The position numbers and the translations under genes were made by a program. The notes under the pieces are model-generated. The model ran no database searches. It was not told the origin of the DNA and was given only the letters and a program-made list of their open reading frames with translations. 64,000 bases of DNA. Source: Magnetococcales bacterium (lineage in GTDB: Bacteria > Pseudomonadota > Magnetococcia > Magnetococcales > Magnetaquicoccaceae). Below are positions 52,201 through 61,200 of the stretch, in pieces. The DNA lies in the NCBI GenBank assembly GCA_011089965.1, contig JAANAU010000010.1:36648-100647 (forward strand). The letters run 5' to 3'. Within the stretch, counting starts at the first letter, position 1; each line of letters opens with the position of its first letter.

Positions 52201-55200
52201 GCGCACCGGTCAGAGCCTGACCGATCTGTTCAATTATACGGTCTCCGATGGCACGTTGACCGCCAGTGCCGTACTCACCATCACCATCGAAGGGGCCAAT
52301 GACGCCCCGACAGCCACGGATGATACCAACAGTGCAGCCCGGGCCGGCGTGGGCGACAACGTGCCACCCGGTCAGACCAGTGGCAATCTGGTCACCAATG
52401 ACACCGACATCGAAGGCCAGACCCTGACCGTCAGCGTGATTCGTACCGGAGGCGTTGAAGGGAGCGGAACCACGGGCACGCCCGGGGTGGCCTTGACCGG
52501 CACCTATGGCGCGTTGACCGTGGCCCCTGATGGCAGTTATGTGTATGTCATTAACGAAACTCTGCCGGCGGTTCTGGCCCTGGGTACGGGTCAGACGGTC
52601 AACGATACCTTCAATTATACGGTCACGGATGGGGAGTTGACCGATCAGGCGGTGTTGACCATCACCGTTCAAGGCCGCAACAGTGGGCCTGTGGCGGTGA
52701 ATGACACCGGCAGTGCAGTCGAGGCGGGCGGGGTGAACAATGACACGTCTGGCAGTCGCGCCACGGGCAATGTATTGACCAATGACACGGATGCCGATTC
52801 GGCCAATCTGGCGGTCACTGCCATCCGGCTCGGTGATGTGGAAGGGAGTGGCACGGCGGGTACACTGGGTGCGCCCCTGACCGGGAATTATGGTCAATTG
52901 ACCCTGGGTGCCAATGGGGTGTTTGCGTATGTGGTGCATGAGACCCTGGCTGCGGTCGAGGCGTTGCGTCCAGGTCAGAGCCTGACCGAGACCTTCAACT
53001 ACACGGTGACCGATGGGGAGTTGAACGACACGGCCACGCTGACCATCACCATTCAGGGGACCGACGATGCCCCACTGGCCGTCGATGACACCCGCATCGT
53101 GGCCAAGGCGGGCAGCGGGGCATCGGCACCTGGTCGGCTCTCTTCCAATGCGCTGACCAACGATACCGACATCGAAAACGATCCTCTGACCGTGACCGCC
53201 ATCCGGACCGGCAATGTGGAAGGGAGCGGTACGGCGGGAGGGATCGGTTCCAATCTGGCCGGGGCATATGGTTCCCTGAATGTGGCTGCCGACGGCAGCT
53301 TTGTCTATACGGTCAATGAGAACAACCCGGCAGTGCTGGCACTGGGTGCCGGACAGACCCTGTTTGACACCTTCAATTACACGGTTTCGGATGGCACCCT
53401 GACAGATCGGGCCGTGATCACCATTGCCATTCAGGATGCCAGCAGCGCCGGTGCGCCGGTGGCGGTGAACGACACTGCCACGGCCACCGAGGCGGGCGGC
53501 AGCAACAACGCCACGGCAGGCAGCCCGGGAACCGGGAATGTGCTGACCAATGACCTGGATCTGGATTCCACCAGTCTGACGGTTGCAGCCATTCGCGTGG
53601 GCGCGGTCGAAGGGAGCGGGGCGGTCGGGAGCGTGGGCACGGCCTTGGCCGGTGCCTATGGTGGGCTGACCATCGCAGCCAACGGGGCATTCCAGTATGC
53701 GGTGAACGAGACTTTGGCTGCGGTGCAGGCATTGAAACCAGGCCAGAGCCTGACCGATACCTTCAATTATACGGTCTCGGATGGCGCCCTGAGCGATGTC
53801 GGAGTCATCACCATCACCATCCAGGGGGCCAATGATGCGCCTGTGGCAACCGATGACGGGGCCAGTGTCACGCGCAGCGGTGTCAGTGCCACACCGGGAA
53901 GCGCATCCGGCAACCTGTTGACCAACGACACCGATGCCGAAGCGGATGCCATGACCGTCACCGCCTTGCGCACCGGCGGCACGGAAGGGAGTGGTACGGC
54001 AGGCAGCATCGGCGCGGCCTTGACCGGCACCTATGGAACCCTCACCGTGAGTGCCAATGGCGCTTATCAATATACCATCAACGAAACTCTGCCAGCCGTG
54101 CAGGGGTTGGGGAGCGGGGAGATCCTGACCGACTCCTTCAATTATACGGTTTCCGATGGTCTGCTGGTGGATCTGGGGGGGATCTCCGTCACCATCCAGG
54201 GACGCAATGGTCCGCCCGTGGCTGCCAATGATACCGGTTCAGCCCGGGAGGCGGGAGGCACCACCAATGGCACGGCAGGCAGTCGGGCAACCGGCAATGT
54301 GTTGACCAATGACCTGGATGCCGACTCCACCACCTTGACCGTTTCCGCCATCCGGACCGGCGATGTGGAAGGGAGTGGCACGGCAGGCAGCGTGGGAACT
54401 CCTGTGGGCGGGGCGTATGGTCAGCTCACCGTGGGCACGGATGGGAGTTATGCCTATGTCGTGAATGAGACCCTGGCCGCAGTCGAGGCTTTGAAAGCGG
54501 GTCAAAGCCTGACCGATGCGTTCAATTACACGGTTTCGGACGGGGATTTGACCGATCAGGCGGTTTTGACCATCACCATCCAGGGGGCCAATGACGCACC
54601 GGTGGGGGTGGATGACAACCGTCTGGTGGCCAAGGCTGGCAATGGGGTGGGGGTCACTCCGGGTCAGGTGGCGGGCAATGTCCTGACCAACGATACCGAT
54701 GTGGAAAGCGATTCTCTGACCGTGACCGCCATCCGTACCGGCGGTACGGAAGGGAGCGGTACGGCGGGTGCCATCGGGACGGCCTTGACCGGCAGTTATG
54801 GTTCCCTGACCCTCTCTGCCACTGGAGCCTATGTTTATACGGTCAACGAAAACAACCCGGAGGTGTTGGCTTTGGGCGCGGGTCAGACCCTGTTTGACCG
54901 GTTCAATTACACGCTTTCCGATGGCACGTTGAGCGATCAGGCGGTGTTGGCCATTGCCATTCAGGGTGGCGGGGCCGGTGCGCCGGTGGCGGTGAACGAC
55001 AGTGCCACGGCGGTCGAGGCCGGTGGCACCAACAACGGTACGACAGGTACACCCGGCAGTGGCAATCTGCTCACGAATGATCTGGATGTCGACTCTCCCA
55101 CCTTGACCGTCACGGCGCTGCGCACCGGTGATGTCGAGGGGAGCGGAACAGCCGGCACGGTCGGTACGGCCCTGGCAGGCACCCATGGTCAACTCACGGT

Positions 55201-58200
55201 CCAGGCCAATGGCACCTTTACCTATACAATCAACGAAACCCTGGCCGCAGTGCAGGCGCTCAAGCCGGGTCAGACGCTCTCCGAGAGCTTCAATTATACG
55301 GTGTCGGATGGCACGCTGACCGATAGCGGGGTGGTGACCATCACCCTTCAGGGGGCAGACGATGCGCCGGTGGCCACGGATGACACGGCCAGCGTCACCA
55401 AGGCTGGCAACGGCGTGGGCGTGACTCCGGGCAGTGTTTCGGGCAATCTGGTGACCAACGATACCGATGTGGAAAGTGACACCTTGAGCGTGACCGCGAT
55501 TCGTATCGGCAACACCGAAGGGAGCGGAACCCCGGGTGCGCTGGGTGCGCCGCTGGCCGGAGCCTATGGCGCGATCACCGTCTCTGCCACGGGCGCATAC
55601 GTCTATACGCTCAACGAATCAGCCCCGGCGATTCTGGCATTGGGTGTGGGTCAGACCTTGACCGAAACCTTCAATTACACGGTGGCTGGCGGGACTTTGA
55701 GCGATCAGGGGGTGCTCACCATCACCATCCAGGGTTCCAACAGCCCGCCGGTGGCCGTGGACGACAGCGGCACGGCGATTGAGGCAGGCGGGGTCAACAA
55801 CGGTACGGCAGGCACACCGGCGAGCGGCAATCTGGTCACCAACGATACCGATGACACGACGCTGACCATCACCGCCATCCGTTCGGGGAACGTGGAAGGG
55901 AGCGGTACGGCAGGTGTGGTCGGAACCCCGCTGGCCGGAGCTTACGGTCAATTGACCGTCAGTGCCAGTGGTACGTATACCTATGTGGTGGATGACAATC
56001 TGGCAGCGGTCGAGGCGTTGAGATCGGGCCAAAGCCTGACTGACCGGTTCAATTATACGGTCTCGGATGGTGCCATGAGCGATCAGGCGGTGGTGACCAT
56101 CACCATTCAGGGGGCCAACGATGCACCCGTAGGGGTGGATGACACCCGCATCGTGGCCAAGGCCGGGACCGCACCCGGCGTGCCTGCGGCTGAGACCGCT
56201 GGCAATGTCCTGACCAACGATACCGATATCGAGTCCGATACCTTGAGTGTGGCGGCCATCCGCACCGGGAATGTCGAAGGGAGTGGCACTTCGGGAAGTG
56301 TGGGTGCAGCTCTGACCGGCAGCTACGGTACATTGACCATGCAGGCCAACGGCAGCTACCTCTATACGGTCAATGAGACGGCAGCGGCAGTGCAGGCCTT
56401 GGGCGCAGGTCAAACCCTGTTTGATGTGTTCAACTACACGCTTTCGGATGGTTCCCTGACCGATGCGGCGCTTTTGTCCATCGCCATTCAGGGGGGGGGA
56501 GCCGGTGCGCCCGTGGCAGTGAATGATACGGCCACGGCCACGGAGGCAGGGGGTACGGGCAATGGCACGGCTGGCACCAATCCTTCTGGCAACCTGCTCA
56601 CCAATGACCTGGATGCCGACTCTCCCACCCTGACCGTGACCGGAATCCGCACCGGCGATGTGGAAGGGAGCGGCACGGTTGGAACCATCGGCTCTGCGCT
56701 CCTGGGCACGCATGGTCAACTCACGGTCGCTGCCAACGGCGCCTGGAGCTACACCCTGAACAACACCCTGGCTGTGGTGGAGGCGCTGAAATCCGGTCAG
56801 ACCTTGACCGAGAGTTTCAACTATACGGTGTCGGATGGCACCTTGACCGATACGGGCGTTTTGACCATCACCATCGAAGGGGCCAACGATGCCCCGGTTG
56901 GGGTGAACGATACGGGCACGGCTTCCAAGGCGGGCGCTGGTGTCGGGGTGACTCCTGGCAGTACCAGCGGCAATCTGGTCACCAATGACACGGATGTGGA
57001 GTCCGATACCCTGACCGTGACCGCCATTCGCACGGGTGCCACCGAGGGGAGCGGTACGGCAGGCAATATTGGCGTGGCTCTGGCAGGCAGTTATGGCACC
57101 TTGACCGTGGCCGCCAATGGGGCGTTCGTCTATACGATCAACGAGTCTGCCCCGGCAGTGGTGGCGCTGGGCACGGGTCAGGTTTTGAGCGACATCTTCA
57201 ATTATACGGTGGCAGACGGCAATCTTTCGGATCATGCGCTCCTGACCATCACCATCCAGGGGAGCAATCAGCCGCCGGTGGCTGTGGATGATACGGCCAC
57301 GGCCACCGAGGCCGGTGGGGTGAACAACGGGAGCGCAGGGAGCAATCCCTCCGGGAATCTCTTGACCAATGACACCGATGCCGACTCCCCATCCCTGACC
57401 ATCACCGCCATCCGGTTGGGCGATGTGGAAGGGAGCGGCAGCGCAGGCATCCCGGGTACACCCTTGGCTGGCAGTTACGGCCAGATCACGGTACAGACCA
57501 ATGGCGCGTATCAATACACCCTCAACCAGAGTGCTGTGGCGGTCGAGGCGTTGAAGGTGGGTCAAACCCTGAACGAAAGCTTCAACTATACCGTCTCCGA
57601 TGGTACGGCTACAGACACAGGCCGGATCACGATCACCATTCAGGGTGCCAACGACGCCCCGACCGTCACGTCGGCAGCCACGGCGAGTGTGGCGGAAAAC
57701 AGCAGTGGGACGATTTATACGGCCACGGCCACGGATCCGGAAGGGGATGGTTTGACCTGGTCGCTTTCGGGTGTGGATGCGGCGCTGTTCGCCATCGATC
57801 CGGTCACGGGTGCGCTGAGTTTCCTGGTGGCACCCGATTTTGAAAATCCCGCCGATGCGGGTGGCAACAATGTCTACGATGTCACACTGACTGCAACCGA
57901 TCATGGCAGCGGCGCTCTGGCGGGTACGCTGGCACTGGCCGTGACCGTGACCAATGCCAATGATGCCCCGACCATCACCCTGCCAACTGCGCTGACCGCC
58001 AGTGAGGAGACGCCCGTCAATCTGGCCGTGACCGTGGCGGATGTGGATGCAGGCAGCAATGCCATTCAGGTGACGTTGTCGGTGGCCAATGGCACCCTGA
58101 CTCTGACCCCTGGCTCAGGGGTGAGCGTGGTCTCGGGCAGCAATGGTTCGGCAGGGTTGGGGTTCACGGGTACCCTGACCCAGATCAATGCGGCCCTGTC

Positions 58201-61200
58201 CGCTCTGACCTATCGTGGTGCCACCGACTATGCCGGGGCAGAACTTTTGACCGTGGGGGTTGATGATCTGGGCAACAGCGGTGCGGGTGGACCCCAAACC
58301 GCCAGTGCCAGCCTTGCGTTCCAGGTCGATCCGGTGAACGATGCCCCAACCGTGTCAGCACCAACGGCAGTCACGGCGGATGAAGATGTGACGGTTTCCA
58401 TCACCGGCTTTGCCGTGGCGGATGTGGATGCGGGAACTGGCACCATCCAGGCCACGGTGGCTACGCAACAGGGCGGTCTGACCCTGGCTGCCGGATCGGG
58501 CGTGACCATCACCTCAGGTGCGGATGGCGCGGCCAGCATCACCATGACCGGCACCCTGGCCCAGATCAATGCCGCCATCGCCACTCTCGCCTATCGGAGT
58601 CAAACCGACTATGCCGGGAGCGAGACCGTCTCGGTGAGCGTGTCGGATCAGGGCAATACCGGCTCCGGCGGTGCGCAGACCGCCTCGGGCAGCGTCACGT
58701 TCACGGTGGCAGCGGTCAACGATGCCCCGACCATTGCCCAACCGACCAACCTGAGCGTCAACGAAGATGCCCCGCTCACCTTCACCACCCTGTCGGTGGC
58801 CGATGTGGATGTGGGCAGCGGCACCATGCAGCTCACGCTGGCTGCCACCAACGGCACCTTGACCCTGGCTGCCGGTTCGGGCGTGACCCTGGTGGCAGGT
58901 GGTGATCACACGGCCAACCTCACCATCACTGGCACACTGACCCAGGTGAATTCCGCACTCAATGGACTGATATATCAGGGTAATTCTAACTATTATGGCG
59001 CGGAAAGCATCACCCTGACCGTGTCCGATCAGGGCAACACCGGCACAGGTGGTGCGCAGAGTGCAAGTGCCACCCTGAGCGTGACCGTCATACCGGTCAA
59101 CGACGGGCCGACCGTCAACTCGGCAACCAGCATCAGCGTTGCGGAAAATACCACCGGGACAATCTATACGGCCACGGCCACGGATCCGGAGAACGATGCC
59201 ATCACCTGGTCGCTGGCCGGTGCCGATGCCGGGCTGTTTGCCATCGATGCCAATACCGGTGCGGTCAGTTTCCTGCTGGCACCCGATTATGAGCAGCCCG
59301 CCGATAGTGGTGGGGACAATGTGTATGACCTGACACTGGTTGCAACCGATAACGGTACACCGGTCGGCTCCGGCCAACAGGCCATCACCGTGATCGTCAC
59401 CAATGCCAACGATCCGCCGGTCATCACCGTACCCACAACCCAGACGGCAACCGAGGATACCCCGGTGACCATCCCGGTGGGTGTGACCGACAGCGATGCG
59501 GGCACCAATACCCTGCATGTCACCCTGGCTGTGGCCAATGGCACCTTGACCCTGACACCAGGTTCTGGCGTGAGTTTGATGTCCGGCAGCAACGGCTCGG
59601 CAGGGATGGGATTCACCGGCACGTTGACCCAGATCAATGCCGCTTTGTCGGCATTGACCTATCAGGGTGGAGTGGATTATAGCGGTCAAGAGATCCTGAC
59701 CGTGGTGGTGAATGATCTGGGCAACAGCGGTCCGGGAGGGGCGATGAGTGCCACGGGAACGTTGACTTTCCAGGTCAGTCCGGTCAATGACGCACCCGTG
59801 GTTGCGGTCCCAACCTCGGTGACCGCCACGGAAGATACCCCAGCCACGATCACCGGTTTTGTCGTGACCGATGTGGATGCCGGTTCAGGCACCATGCAGG
59901 TCACGGTGACCGCATTGCACGGCGGGTTGACTCTGAGTACCGGTTCGGGCGTGATCGTGACTGCCGGTGCGGATGGTCAGGCTGTGATCACCTTTACCGG
60001 AACCCTCACCCAGATCAATGCCGCCCTGGTCTCATTGGGCTATCTGGGACAGACTGACCATGCCGGTTCTGAAACCGTCTCCGTGAGCGTGTCGGATCTG
60101 GGCAATACCGGTTCGGGTGGTGCCTTGACCGGGTCTGGGAGTGTGACCTTCAACGTGGATCCGGTCAATGACGCCCCGACCATCACCCAACCTGCTGCGC
60201 TGAGCGCCAGCGAGGATACCCCGTTGCCCATCACCGGTCTGGCCGTGGCCGACGTGGATGTCGGAACCGGGGTGATGCAGATGGTGCTCACGGTGCAGAA
60301 CGGCACCTTGACACTGGCCACCGGATCCGGCGTGAGCGTGACTGCCGGTGCGGATGGCTCGGCCAGTCTCACCTTTACCGGAACTCTCACCCAGATCAAT
60401 GCGGCCCTGAACGGGATGAGCTATCTGGGGAGTCTCAACTACAACGGCAATGAGACCTTGAGCGTGACGATTTCAGACCAGGGCAATACCGGGTCTGGCG
60501 GTGCGCAGAGCGCCAGTGCCAATATCGCCTTTACCGTGGCAGCGGTCAACGATGCCCCGACCGTCACTTCCCTCCCCACCCTGTCGGTCCCGGAGAACAG
60601 TTCCGGCACCATATACACAGCTACAGCCACGGATGTGGAAAATGAGACCATCACCTGGTCTCTGAGCGGTGCTGATGCGGCCCTGTTTGCCATCAATCCG
60701 AACACCGGAGAGGTCAGCTTCCTGGTGGCTCCGGATTTCGAGAATCCCGGGGATACCGGTGGGAACAATGTGTATGACATCAACGTGGTCGCCACGGACA
60801 ACGGCACCCCGGTGCAGTCAGGTTCGCTCGCATTGGCCATCACGGTCACCAATCTCAACGATCCTCCGACGATTGCCGCACCCGCTTCGGTAACGGCCAC
60901 CGAAGATACCCCGGTGGGTTTGACTTTTACGGTGGCTGATGGCGATGCCGGAACCGGTCTCATTCAGGCCACACTGGCCGTGGCCAATGGCACTTTGACC
61001 TTGAATCCCGGTTCGGGCGTGACCGTGACCTCGGGCAGTGATGGTTCTGCCGGTATGACCCTGTCGGGTACGGTGGCCCAGATCAATCTGGCCTTGACCA
61101 ATCTCACCTATCTGGGGAATGCCAACTATGCCGGTTCAGAGGTTTTGACCTTGGGGGTGGATGATCTGGGCAACACCGGTCCCGGCGGTCCGCAGAGTGC

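Noticed and set aside
50078..54070. 1330-codon open frame on the minus strand inside the giant gene
   Set aside because: It is antisense to the VCBS repeats; its length comes from the GC-rich repetitive codon pattern, and its translation (Gly/His/Arg/Ile-rich) matches no protein-like composition.
55619..57904. 761-codon minus-strand frame inside the giant gene
   Set aside because: Same cause as the frame at 50078-54070: periodic shadow of the repeats.
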